DNA of 64,000 nucleotides from JAXGXJ01 sp963816155 (GTDB lineage: Bacteria > Actinomycetota > Thermoleophilia > RBG-16-64-13). The translations under genes and the position numbers were made by a program. Shown here one piece after another: positions 24,317-33,297 of the stretch. The stretch covers positions 124,001 to 188,000 of the forward strand of contig CAWFJE010000004.1 of the NCBI GenBank assembly GCA_963816155.1, in the 5' to 3' direction. The stretch's first letter is position 1. Each line of letters opens with the position of its first letter. The notes beneath the pieces are model-generated. The model worked only from the letters and a program-made list of their open reading frames with translations. It was not told the DNA's origin and ran no database searches.

Positions 24317-26755
24317 ATGCATGGAGTTGGACCGGCGACCGATCGGATAGCCCAGATGAGGGAACTCATCCGGGACAGGGTCGTCGCCATCGATGCCGAG
24401 CGAGCGCTCAACATCACCGAATCGTACAAACGGAACGAGAGGGTCCCTCCCGCCATCAAGCGGGCCAGGGCCACCTATGACGTCTGCTCGCGGATGACCT
24501 GCCGCGTGGAGGACTTCGAGCTCATAGTCGGCAACTTCGGAACAAACTTTCTCGGCTCGGCCATGTGGCCCGAAGAGGGATTCGAGTGGTTCTATCAGGA
24601 CTTCGACCGGGGTGAGCTCTGGGTCCGCGGCGAAGACGGCGTGTACCACTGCGACGACATGGGCACCAGGCTGTCCATCACTGAAGAGGAGAAGGACAAG
24701 CTCTACTCCATCCGCGAGTACTGGAGGGGTAGGACCGTCTCCGATCAGATGGATTCCTGGTATCCCGACGGTTACGAAGAGTGGTGCGCCATCGGAGCCT
24801 CGAGCTACTTCCCGGGCAAGCCCATCGGAGATCTCCCCAGCGGACACCTCATCCCCGGCTATCCCAAGATCATCAACCTGGGTTATGCCGCCATCCGCAA
24901 GCAGGCGCAGGCCTGGGTGGAGGCCCACGAGGGCAACCTGATGGGGGGCGACGTAGAGAAGTATCTGTTCTACAAGTCCGCCGTCTTGGCCTGCGATGCC
25001 GCCACGGCCATGATCCGGCGCTACGCCGAGGCCTGCCGCGCCAAGGCTGCGGAGTCCACCGACCCCGCACGCCAGGCCGAGCTTGAGGACATGGCCGCCG
25101 GTCTGGATTGGATCGCGGTGAAGCCGGCGCGCACCTTCTGGGACGCGGTGCAGGGCGCCGTCATGTACCAACTCCTCCTGTACATGGACGCGCGCTACCC
25201 CGCCCTCGCCTTCGGCCGCTTCGACCAGTACACGTGGCCGTTCCTCGAGGCCGACCTCGAAGCCGGGCGCCTGAGCATGGACGAAGCGCGGGAGATCGTC
25301 GACGCCTTCCTGCTCAAGGCCAACTGCTTCTACCGCGCCGCCCCGCCCTTCCTCAACGAGATCATTGGGGTGGGCAACACCTACCAGCACACCACCATCG
25401 GTGGAGTGGACCCCGATACCGGTGAGGACGCATCCAATCCCATCACCTACATGATCTTGGAGGCCATGGGCCGTCTCATGCTGCACGATCCCACCATCTC
25501 CATCCGCGTGCACAAGAACACTCCCGACGAGCTGTGGGAGCGCGCCATCGAGATGACCAAACTGGTGGGCGGTCTGCCCCTGTTCCAGAACGACGAGGTC
25601 ATCGTACCCGCCCTTGTGGAGAACGGCTTTGAAATCAGCGACGCCCGGAACTACGGTCTCATCGGCTGCCAGGAGATCGTGGGCTCCGGCAACGACTACC
25701 CGGCGCCGAACGGCACCATGTGCAAGGCCACCATCCACTACGGCGTCATCCTCGTCTTGGCCCTGAACGACGGCGTCAACCCCATGAACGGCAGGAGCGG
25801 GGCACTCAAGACCGGCTACCTCCACGATATGGAGTCGTTCGAGGAGGTCAAGGCCGCGGTGAAGGCTCAGGTGGAGTACTTCCTGCGCTGGCTCGTGACC
25901 ATGAACAACTACTCCGAGCACATCGCCATGGTCGTGAGTCCTCATCCCGCGCTGTCCATCTCCATGGAGGGTTGCATGCAGTCCGGCCGGGATTGCGTTC
26001 GGGGAGGAGCCAAGTACAACTCCTTCGGGGGCACGGCTACCGGTCTCGCCACCGTGGCCGACTCGCTCACCGCCATCAGATACATGGTCTTCGACAAGAA
26101 GCTCTGTAGCGCTCGCGAGCTTTACGACGCCTACATGGCCGACTGGGAGGGACACGAGCCGCTCCGACAGCGGATCCTGAACGAGGTTCCTCACTTCGGC
26201 AACAACGATCCCTACGCCGACGAGCAGATGAAGTGGATCTGCGACGTCTACTCCGACGCGTGCGGCCTGATGTACAGCGAGCGGAGTGACGTCTACAAGG
26301 CAGGCCTCTACGGCGCCGCCGACCACGTCGCCCAGGGCGCACACACCTGGGCCACTCCCGACGGACGGCGCACCGGTGATCCCCTGGCCGATGCTGCCTC
26401 GCCGGCGCAGGGGAGAGACCTGCTCGGACCCACCGGCGTCTTCGGCTCCGAACTGTGTTTCGACCACAGCCGTTTCCTGGACGGTATCGCCCTCAACCTC
26501 AAGATCCATCCCACGGCTCTGAGGGGCGCGGAGGGCTGCGCCAAACTGCGCGACGTGACCAAGGCCTATTTCGACGGCGGCGGACTGGAGGTCCAGTACA
26601 ACGTCGTCAGTGCCGACGACATGCGCGCCGCGCAGAAGGACCCGTCCGCCTACCGCGACCTGGTGGTCCGCATCGCCGGGTACTCGGCCTACTTCGTCGA
26701 ACTCAGCCCCCGGATGCAGAACGACATCATCAACCGGACCGAGAACGTCATCTAG
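24317..26755 (+). CDS. Glycyl radical enzyme 1 (PFL/glycerol dehydratase-like), substrate unknown
   Basis: 812 residues with the PFL-like fold. The active-site Cys451 lies in GLIGCQEIVGSG; Glu453 two residues on is the acid/base that dehydratase and C-X lyase members share. The C-terminal glycyl loop is VVRIAGYSAYF with Gly788 as the radical site. The motif GCQE differs from the GCVE of most characterised eliminases. The N-terminal part has NERVPPAIKRA and LIVGNFGTN as in glycerol and choline enzymes. The ATG at 24317 follows AAGGGGGG; GTG at 24284 and ATG at 24299 are alternative starts. It must be activated anaerobically by the neighbouring radical-SAM enzyme. It could be a dehydratase, lyase or decarboxylase. 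Confidence 0.85.
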   Translation: MHGVGPATDRIAQMRELIRDRVVAIDAERALNITESYKRNERVPPAIKRARATYDVCSRMTCRVEDFELIVGNFGTNFLGSAMWPEEGFEWFYQDFDRGELWVRGEDGVYHCDDMGTRLSITEEEKDKLYSIREYWRGRTVSDQMDSWYPDGYEEWCAIGASSYFPGKPIGDLPSGHLIPGYPKIINLGYAAIRKQAQAWVEAHEGNLMGGDVEKYLFYKSAVLACDAATAMIRRYAEACRAKAAESTDPARQAELEDMAAGLDWIAVKPARTFWDAVQGAVMYQLLLYMDARYPALAFGRFDQYTWPFLEADLEAGRLSMDEAREIVDAFLLKANCFYRAAPPFLNEIIGVGNTYQHTTIGGVDPDTGEDASNPITYMILEAMGRLMLHDPTISIRVHKNTPDELWERAIEMTKLVGGLPLFQNDEVIVPALVENGFEISDARNYGLIGCQEIVGSGNDYPAPNGTMCKATIHYGVILVLALNDGVNPMNGRSGALKTGYLHDMESFEEVKAAVKAQVEYFLRWLVTMNNYSEHIAMVVSPHPALSISMEGCMQSGRDCVRGGAKYNSFGGTATGLATVADSLTAIRYMVFDKKLCSARELYDAYMADWEGHEPLRQRILNEVPHFGNNDPYADEQMKWICDVYSDACGLMYSERSDVYKAGLYGAADHVAQGAHTWATPDGRRTGDPLADAASPAQGRDLLGPTGVFGSELCFDHSRFLDGIALNLKIHPTALRGAEGCAKLRDVTKAYFDGGGLEVQYNVVSADDMRAAQKDPSAYRDLVVRIAGYSAYFVELSPRMQNDIINRTENVI

Positions 26756-26765
26756 GGGGTCACCG

Positions 26766-27731
26766 TTGGCGGACGCACACCCGGAACCGGTCGGGACCAT
26801 CTACGACATCCAGGGCTTCTCCGTGCACGACGGGCCCGGCATCAGGACCACCGTCTTTCTGAAGGGTTGCCCCCTGCAGTGTCCCTGGTGCCACAGCCCC
26901 GAGTCTCAGCGCTTCGACATCCAGCTTTCGTGGCAGTGGCGCAAGTGCGTGGGCACGTCCGCCTGCGGCCTGTGCCTGGCCTCCTGCCCGCGCGGCGCCA
27001 TCCATCGCGGTGAGGTCGTACCAAGCGCGGCCGCGGTCGAGGGTCTGCAGCTCATCGAGGTGGACTGGCGGCTGTGCGACGACTGCGGCCTCTGCGCCGA
27101 GGCCTGCCCCGCCGCAGCGCTGTCCATGTGGGGCAAGGAGTACACGGTCTCGGAGGTGGTCGCGCGGGTCCTGCGGGACAGGCCGTTCTTCGAGAAGTCG
27201 GGGGGCGGCGTCACCGTCTCCGGAGGGGAGCCCTTCTCCCAGTCTGATTTCACACTGGCGCTCCTTGAGGCTCTGAAGAAGGAGGGAGTGCACACGGCGC
27301 TCGATACCACCGGCTACGCTTCGTGGAGCCTCGTCGAGAGATCTCTGCCCTACGTGGACCTGTTCCTTCTCGATCTCAAGCACATGGACAGTCACACGCA
27401 CCGAGAGGCCGTGGGAGTCCCGAACGAGACCATCCTTGAGAACGCGCGCAGGATCGCGGTCGCGGGAGGCAAGATCCAAGTGAGGATCCCGCTGATCCCC
27501 CGCTACAACGATTCGAATGTGGATATCGAAGCGGCGGGTGAGCTGGTGAGCGAGCTGGGGGAGGCGGTGACCGTGGTGCAACTGCTGCCCTATCACGCCA
27601 TGGGCGTTCCCAAGTGGGAACGCATACGTCATGCAGGTCCCATCCTCGAGGCGGCCGCGCCCACCGACGAGCGGGTGGACGAACTGAGGGCGATAATGGA
27701 ACGGTACGCGTCGAACGTGCAGGTGCACTGA
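26766..27731 (+). CDS. Glycyl radical enzyme activase (radical SAM with two extra FeS clusters)
   Basis: 321 residues. The radical-SAM cluster motif C-x3-C-x2-C is KGCPLQCPWCHSPE near residue 38. Two ferredoxin-type 4Fe-4S motifs follow: CGLCLASCPRG and CDDCGLCAEACPAAAL (about 60-120). VSGGEPFSQ binds SAM, and LDTTGYASW plus DLFLLDLKHMD follow the barrel. The extra eight-Cys insert marks activases of glycerol- and choline-type enzymes rather than PFL. It generates the 5'-deoxyadenosyl radical that takes the glycyl hydrogen. The start is TTG eight bases after GRE1, behind AGGGGGT, and the gene sits between the two GREs, so it may serve both. Confidence 0.92.
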   Translation: MADAHPEPVGTIYDIQGFSVHDGPGIRTTVFLKGCPLQCPWCHSPESQRFDIQLSWQWRKCVGTSACGLCLASCPRGAIHRGEVVPSAAAVEGLQLIEVDWRLCDDCGLCAEACPAAALSMWGKEYTVSEVVARVLRDRPFFEKSGGGVTVSGGEPFSQSDFTLALLEALKKEGVHTALDTTGYASWSLVERSLPYVDLFLLDLKHMDSHTHREAVGVPNETILENARRIAVAGGKIQVRIPLIPRYNDSNVDIEAAGELVSELGEAVTVVQLLPYHAMGVPKWERIRHAGPILEAAAPTDERVDELRAIMERYASNVQVH

Positions 27732-27761
27732 TAAGTCGCACTGAGAAGAGGATGATGCCGC

Positions 27762-30182
27762 ATGTATGAGTTCTCGCCTGTGACGCCGCGCGTGGCGCGC
27801 ATCCGCAAGACGTACCGCGACAGCAGGCCCAAGGTCTGCATAGAACGCTTCAGGCTGGTGACCGATTTCTATCGGGAAAATGCGGCGCTCCCCGCCATGG
27901 TCAAGAGGGCGAAGAACCTGGCGAACCTGTGCGAGAAGATGCCGGTGCTCGTGAACGACGAGGAAGTCATCGTAGGCGAGTTGACCTCGTTCTACCGTGG
28001 TTCGGCGCTCTATCCCGAGTATTCGATCGGCTGGTTCTTCGATGAGATCAGGAACGGCCTGTTCTACGAGCGGACCCTCGATCCGTACGACATGGACCAG
28101 GACGACATCGACCACGTCATGCAGCAGGAGGACTTCTGGGCCAATAACGAGATCAGCGTCTTCAACGATGCTGCCCTGCCGCCCGAATTTCACGACATCG
28201 TCGGCAACGGAGTGGTCACGTTCGGCGACAAGCACACGGGTGCCGGACCGGTGGGCCATTTCTGCGCCAACTACGACAAGGCCATCCGCAGGGGTTTTGC
28301 GGCCATCAGGCAAGAGGCGCAAGACAAGATCGACGCCATGAAGGGGCGCCTCTACGGCGACGATGCTGAGCGGGAGCAGTTCTATTACGCGGTCACCATC
28401 GTCTGCGACGCCACCATCGGACTCTCCAAGCGCTATGCCGCCGAATGCCGCCGCCAGGCGGCGAGGTGCTCCGATGATGGCCGTCGGGAAGAGCTTCTCC
28501 AGATGGCCGAAGGCCTCGACTGGATCATGGAGAATCCAGCGCGCACCTTCTTCGAGGCCGTCCAGAGCCTGTACATGTACCAGATCGTCCTTTCCCTGGA
28601 CGGCAACCTGCACGGCCTCACCTTCGGCCGGGTCGACCAGTATCTGGGCAGCTTCTATGAAGACGATCTCGCCGCCGGCAGGATCACGCGCGCGAAGGCG
28701 CAGGAGATCCTCGATCTCTTCTGTCTCAAGATCGCCGAGATGAACAAGATCTGGCCCTCGTTCGCCACAGCGGCCGCGGGCGGTTACACCTCCGGCCAAC
28801 TCATCACCCTGGGCGGGGTCACCAAGGACGGCGCGGACGCCACCAACGAGGTCACCTTCATGCTTCTCGAGTGCGCGAAGCGTCTCATGCTGCACGATCC
28901 CCCCATGTCTTTGCGCGTGCACGAAGGCACGCCCGACGAACTGTGGGACGTGGCTGTCGAGAGCACCAAGGCGTGCGGGGGAGTCCCGACCTTCGAGAGC
29001 GACAAGGTCATCATCCCGGCCATGCTCGACCGGGGCATGTCCGTGGAATCGGCTCGCAACTACTGCCTCATCGGCTGCGTGGAACCGGGGGGCTGTGGAG
29101 ATGAATGGCCCGCCAGCGGCGGGCCGGGTCAGGAGACCTTCTGGAGGATCCCGGGCGCGATCATCCTGGCCATCAACGACGGTATCAATCCCATGCCGCG
29201 CCCCGATGGAGTACCGCAGCGGCGGACCGGGCTGGCGACCGGCCATCTCTACGAGATGGAGAGCTTCGACCAAGTCCTCGATGCAGTCAAGAAGCAGATG
29301 GAGTACTTCATCGACTGGCAGGTGGCCTTCACGAACCTGCGCGAGTGGGTGGCGCGCCAGCACGTGCCGCTGCCCATCGTCTCCGCCACCGTGGACGGGT
29401 GCATGGAGAGCGGCAAAGACGTCATGTTCGGTGGAGCCACGTACAACTCCACCGGGTTTGCCGGGGTGGGCATCGGTACGGCCACCGACAGCCTTGTAGC
29501 CATCAAGTACATGGTCTACGACAAGAAGCTCTGCACTGCCCGTGAGTTCTACGACGCCTTCCTGGCCGGTTGGGAGGGGCACGAACTGCTTCGGCAGCGG
29601 GTCATGAAGGAGATCCCTCACTACGGCAACGATCTCGACTACCCGGATGAGATCGCGGAATGGCTTTCCAAGGTCATCACCGAGAAGGTGCGCTCCTGCA
29701 CGGGCATACGGGGCAATCGCTGGGCGGCGGGGCTCTATCCGGTGGCCACCCACGTCGCTTGGGGCAAGATCACCTGGGCCACCCCCGATGGACGCAAGAC
29801 CGGCGAGCCGCTGTCCGACGGCATCTCTCCCATACAGTGCATGGACATCAGCGGCCCAGCGGCCACTCTGAAGTCCGCCCTGCGCATCGACCACAAGCAC
29901 AGCGGCAACGGGACCCTCCTCAACATGAAGTTCCATCCCAAGGCGCTCGAGGGCGGGGGCAAGGACAAGCTGGTGGCCCTCATGAAGACGTACTTCGACC
30001 TGGACGGCATGGAGTTGCAGTTCAACATCGCGAGCAGCGAGATGCTCAGAGAAGCCCAGCTCAACCCCGATGCCCACAGGGATCTGGTGGTCCGAATCGC
30101 AGGCTTCAGCGCGTACTTCGTGGAGCTGCACAAGGGTCTGCAAGACGACGTGATCCGGCGGACGGAACTCGATCTTGTGTAG
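27762..30182 (+). CDS. Glycyl radical enzyme 2 (PFL/glycerol dehydratase-like), substrate unknown
   Basis: 806 residues, full length. The active-site Cys439 with Glu441 lies in CLIGCVEPGGCGDEW, which is the GCVE pattern of dehydratases, lyases and decarboxylases, though the following GGCGDEWPASGG is unusual. The glycyl loop is VVRIAGFSAYF with Gly781. NAALPAMVKRAKNL and EVIVGELTSFY match the same family, and ITWATPDGRKTGEPLSDG is the typical late loop. It is clearly related to GRE1 but not a recent duplicate. AAGAGGAT upstream of the ATG and a 30-base gap after the activase fit one operon. Catalysis of an elimination or C-C/C-N cleavage is likely; the substrate is unknown. Confidence 0.85.
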   Translation: MYEFSPVTPRVARIRKTYRDSRPKVCIERFRLVTDFYRENAALPAMVKRAKNLANLCEKMPVLVNDEEVIVGELTSFYRGSALYPEYSIGWFFDEIRNGLFYERTLDPYDMDQDDIDHVMQQEDFWANNEISVFNDAALPPEFHDIVGNGVVTFGDKHTGAGPVGHFCANYDKAIRRGFAAIRQEAQDKIDAMKGRLYGDDAEREQFYYAVTIVCDATIGLSKRYAAECRRQAARCSDDGRREELLQMAEGLDWIMENPARTFFEAVQSLYMYQIVLSLDGNLHGLTFGRVDQYLGSFYEDDLAAGRITRAKAQEILDLFCLKIAEMNKIWPSFATAAAGGYTSGQLITLGGVTKDGADATNEVTFMLLECAKRLMLHDPPMSLRVHEGTPDELWDVAVESTKACGGVPTFESDKVIIPAMLDRGMSVESARNYCLIGCVEPGGCGDEWPASGGPGQETFWRIPGAIILAINDGINPMPRPDGVPQRRTGLATGHLYEMESFDQVLDAVKKQMEYFIDWQVAFTNLREWVARQHVPLPIVSATVDGCMESGKDVMFGGATYNSTGFAGVGIGTATDSLVAIKYMVYDKKLCTAREFYDAFLAGWEGHELLRQRVMKEIPHYGNDLDYPDEIAEWLSKVITEKVRSCTGIRGNRWAAGLYPVATHVAWGKITWATPDGRKTGEPLSDGISPIQCMDISGPAATLKSALRIDHKHSGNGTLLNMKFHPKALEGGGKDKLVALMKTYFDLDGMELQFNIASSEMLREAQLNPDAHRDLVVRIAGFSAYFVELHKGLQDDVIRRTELDLV

Positions 30183-30264
30183 GCTGTAGTGACGCAAGGC
30201 CGACACTCCGGCGCCCGGTCTCCATCGCCCTCGGGAGCGACCGTCGCGATGCCGACGTGGGTGT

Positions 30265-30293
30265 TTGACAAGCGTCTCCCATGCTGGTAGATT
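30265..30293 (+). promoter_or_regulatory. Consensus sigma70-type promoter of the TetR gene
   Basis: A perfect TTGACA at 30265-30270 and TAGATT at 30288-30293 with 17-base spacing. It lies in the gap between GRE2 and the TetR gene, and the inverted repeat at 30300-30315 follows immediately. Confidence 0.7.
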
Positions 30294-30299
30294 GCCGCG

Positions 30300-30315
30300 G
30301 TAGTAGTGCTACTAC
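30300..30315. promoter_or_regulatory. Inverted repeat, probable TetR operator
   Basis: GTAGTAG-TG-CTACTAC is a perfect 7-2-7 inverted repeat placed about seven bases downstream of the -10 element and some 26 bases before the TetR start codon. A repressor bound here would cover the transcription start, which is the usual layout for TetR autoregulation. Confidence 0.6.
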
Positions 30316-30340
30316 AGCACTCTCGAGGGGATGGGGGGGA

Positions 30341-31012
30341 ATGCCTGTAGACTCGGGCTCAGACGTTTCGCAGAGGATCATGCGGGCCGCGAAGGAGCTG
30401 TTCTTCGCCAAGGGCTACGCCAGCACCTCGCTCCGAGCCATAGCCGGGGAAGCGGGTACCAGTGAGAGCGGCGTCCTCCGAATCTATGGTAGTAAGGGCG
30501 GTCTGCTCCGTGCCGTGTACGCATCCTGCTGGGCAGAGATCAACGATCGGGTCGACGAGGCTATGATCGTCGCAGAGCGCGACGACCCCGATCCGCGGAA
30601 CCTTCTGTTCGAACTCATCCGCACGGTGTGGCAGGAGTACCAGGAAGACCCGCACAAGATGATCTTCATGCTCAGCCACTTCGGTTTCAGGGACACTTCA
30701 GGCCTGGAGGAGACCGAGGGGATCGATCCCGCCATCGACGAGCGGGTCAAGCAGGAGTACCGCCGCTATCTCAGGCGCGCTCACGACTTGTGCGCGGCTG
30801 TTGCCGACAGCCGTCCGGCTCTGGCCGAGACCGGAGTCACATCCACCGCTCTGGCCCACATGTTCGTGGCCATCATCTTCGGCATCCAGACCAGTTGGTA
30901 TATGGGTGATCTCGAAGAGCAATTATTAATCCCCCGAATCACCTTGGACGAGGCCCTCGCTGTGGCCAGATCCTTCGTATATCCGGAACTGTTGGTCGAT
31001 GCACGAGTCTGA
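30341..31012 (+). CDS. TetR/AcrR-family transcriptional regulator
   Basis: 223 residues. The N-terminal helix-turn-helix is SQRIMRAAKELFFAKGYAST followed by LRAIAGEAGTSESGVLRIYG, the classic TetR pattern. The C-terminal two thirds are helical and would form the ligand pocket and dimer interface; they vary between family members and do not reveal the ligand. GGGGGGA precedes the ATG at 30341. With the promoter at 30265 and the palindrome at 30300 it probably represses itself. Its place between the glycyl radical operon and the UroD/transporter genes suggests it controls the island, with a pathway substrate as inducer. Confidence 0.88.
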   Translation: MPVDSGSDVSQRIMRAAKELFFAKGYASTSLRAIAGEAGTSESGVLRIYGSKGGLLRAVYASCWAEINDRVDEAMIVAERDDPDPRNLLFELIRTVWQEYQEDPHKMIFMLSHFGFRDTSGLEETEGIDPAIDERVKQEYRRYLRRAHDLCAAVADSRPALAETGVTSTALAHMFVAIIFGIQTSWYMGDLEEQLLIPRITLDEALAVARSFVYPELLVDARV

Positions 31013-31041
31013 GGACGCATGCCTGAGAGTGGGGCATCTCT

Positions 31042-32326
31042 GTGAACAGCGTTCAAACCGCTGAGGTTGGGGGCATAGGCTTGACTGCCACGCCGCAGGA
31101 TCTTTTCCGGCAGCGGCAGCAGCGCTTTCTGGACGCCGTCCACCTCGAGATCCCCGACAGGGTGCCGCTCGAGATCGGCTTCGGTTACTTCCCGGCCAAG
31201 TACTGTGGCATCCCTCACGATGCCTGCTACTACGACTACGATACGTGGCTGTGGGCATGCAAGAAGACCCTGGCCGATTTCGGCGCCGACATCAGCAGTC
31301 CGCAGCCGTTCTTCCCAGGGGCCATCCTGGAACTCATCGACCCGCACATGCTGAGATGGCCCGGACGCTACGGTGTTGCGATGTGCTCCCACCAGATCAT
31401 CGACGGCGAATACATGCGCGACGACGAGTACCCGCAGCTGATCTCCGACCCCATCGGTTTCACCCTCCGCCGGTACCTGCCGCGCATGTCCGGGGCCATG
31501 GAGGGCTTCGCCGGCCTGGGCCTCCTTCCGTCTCCCGATATGGGCCACCGCGGAGTCATCGCCCTCGCCGACATGCTCACCGATCCCGAAGTGGAGGCGT
31601 CGCTCGAGGCGCTTCTCACGATCGGGCGGGAGTTCAAGAAATGGCGCCCGAAGCTCGCGGCTTTCTTCGAGGAGATCAAAGACCTGGGCTTCCCTCCCTA
31701 CTTCGAAACCGTTGCGCTGGCTCCGTACGATGTCATAGCCGACAACCTCAGGGGCATGCGGGGCACCATGTGCGATCTGTACAACCATCCGGACGAACTG
31801 GCGGAGGCGTGCGAGTCCATCCTGGGCACGATGCTGGAGCGCATCGGCACGCCGGTTGAAGGTACGTCCAAGAACATCTTCATACCCCTCCACTTCGGCT
31901 CCGAGGGCTTCTGTTCGCTGGAGCAGTTCGAGAAGTACTACTGGCCCACGCTGCGAGATCTCGTCATCGAACTCGCCGATCGCGGCTTCCTGCCCGTGGT
32001 GAGTACCGAGGGCGACTACACCTCGCGTCTGGAGTATCTGCTGGAGCTACCGAAAGGCGCGTGCTTCGTGCATTTCGAATCGACGGACATGTTCAGAGCC
32101 AAGGACGTGCTGCGGGGGCACCACTGCATCAGTGGGAACGTCCCAACATCGCTGTTGGTGACGGGCACGCCCGACGAGGTATGTGAATACTGCGAAGCGA
32201 CTCATCGACTATTGTGGACGCGACGGGGGCTTCGTGATGTCGTCGCGTACACCGGTAGACGATGCTCGGCCTGAGAATCTGAAGGCTTTGATCGATTTCA
32301 CCATCGAGTACGGCGTGTACGCCTGA
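31042..32326 (+). CDS. Uroporphyrinogen decarboxylase-family protein, frameshifted at 32194
   Basis: About 427 residues once one extra G at 32194 is removed; beyond it the frame KRLIDYCGRDGGFVMSS and PENLKALIDFTIEYGVYA completes a normal UroD-fold C-terminus. The TIM-barrel body has RFLDAVHLEIPDRVPLEIGF at the start, and SLEQFEKYYWPTLRDLVIEL and HFESTDMFRAKDVL later. The Arg pair used for porphyrin binding in true HemE is not evident, and the catabolic setting fits the MtaA/CmuA-type methyltransferase branch, which moves methyl groups between corrinoid proteins and thiols. No corrinoid protein is visible nearby, so that role is only an option. GTG start. Confidence 0.75.
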
Positions 32327-32337
32327 GAGGCAGGACT

Positions 32338-33297
32338 ATGGTCACGTACATCATCAGACGCTTGCTAATGGGGATCGTGGTCATCTTCCTGATGTCGCTC
32401 ATAGTCTTCTTTTCGGTCCGGTTGCTGCCGGGGGACCCCGTGCTCATCTTCGCGGCTCAGCAGCAGAGCGGGGCGGGCATAACGGAAGAGCAGCTCGACA
32501 AGCTTCGGGTGGAATATGGGCTGGACAAGCCGGTCCCCATCCAATACCTGAACTGGGTCAAAGGGGTCTTGACCGGTGATCTGGGCACGTCGATCCAATA
32601 CCATCAGGACGTCGGCAAGATACTGCTGGATCGCTTTCCCGTGACTCTGTACTTGGGCTTACTCGCCCTCGCGATAAGCACCGTCCTCGGGATCATCTTC
32701 GGGCTTATTGCGGCGGTCCGACGGGGGACGTGGATCGACTCCATCGTAACGATCCTCTCCTATATAGGTCTGACCATACCCGTCTTCTTGCTGGGTATCG
32801 TGTTGATCTACACGTTCGGGCTGAAACTGGGCTGGCTGCCCATAGCGGGCTATACCTCTCCGTTCGATGACCTCGGCACCAGCTTGAAACAGAGCCTCAT
32901 GCCTGTGTTTTGTCTGGCGGTGGTACCGTTGGCCATGACGGCGAGACAGATGAGGTCGAGTGTGCTCGAGGTCAACAACATGGACTATATCCGTACGGCG
33001 TGGTCGAAGGGGCTGAGGGAGAAGGTCGTCGTCACGAGGCATGTTCTCAAGAACAGCATGCTGCCGGTGGTCACCATACTCGGTATCAGCGTCGGACTCG
33101 TCTTCGGGGGATCGGTGATCATCGAGAACCTGTTCGCCATCCCGGGCGTGGGCCGACTCCTCGTTGGTAGTGTCTTCAACCAGGACTACGTGGTCATCCA
33201 AGGGGGGACTCTGGTCCTCGCTATCATCATCGTCATCGTCAACCTGATCGTGGATATCTCCTATGGCTGGCTCGACCCGAGGATCCGCTATGAATGA
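32338..33297 (+). CDS. Opp/Dpp-type ABC transporter permease (DppB-like)
   Basis: 319 residues. It begins with the DppB opening YIIRRLLMGIVVIFLMSLIV and has VRLLPGDPV, then a periplasmic-type loop with LDKPVPIQYLNWVKGVLTG, which is diagnostic of the B subunit. Membrane helices follow, and the EAA-like cytoplasmic loop DYIRTAWSKGLREKVVVTRH contacts the ATPase. The sequence ends NLIVDISYGWLDPRIRYE, as usual. GAGGCAGGA precedes the ATG. The next permease gene overlaps its end by eight bases. It imports peptides, nickel or other small polar solutes; the solute is not coded in the permease. Confidence 0.93.
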   Translation: MVTYIIRRLLMGIVVIFLMSLIVFFSVRLLPGDPVLIFAAQQQSGAGITEEQLDKLRVEYGLDKPVPIQYLNWVKGVLTGDLGTSIQYHQDVGKILLDRFPVTLYLGLLALAISTVLGIIFGLIAAVRRGTWIDSIVTILSYIGLTIPVFLLGIVLIYTFGLKLGWLPIAGYTSPFDDLGTSLKQSLMPVFCLAVVPLAMTARQMRSSVLEVNNMDYIRTAWSKGLREKVVVTRHVLKNSMLPVVTILGISVGLVFGGSVIIENLFAIPGVGRLLVGSVFNQDYVVIQGGTLVLAIIIVIVNLIVDISYGWLDPRIRYE

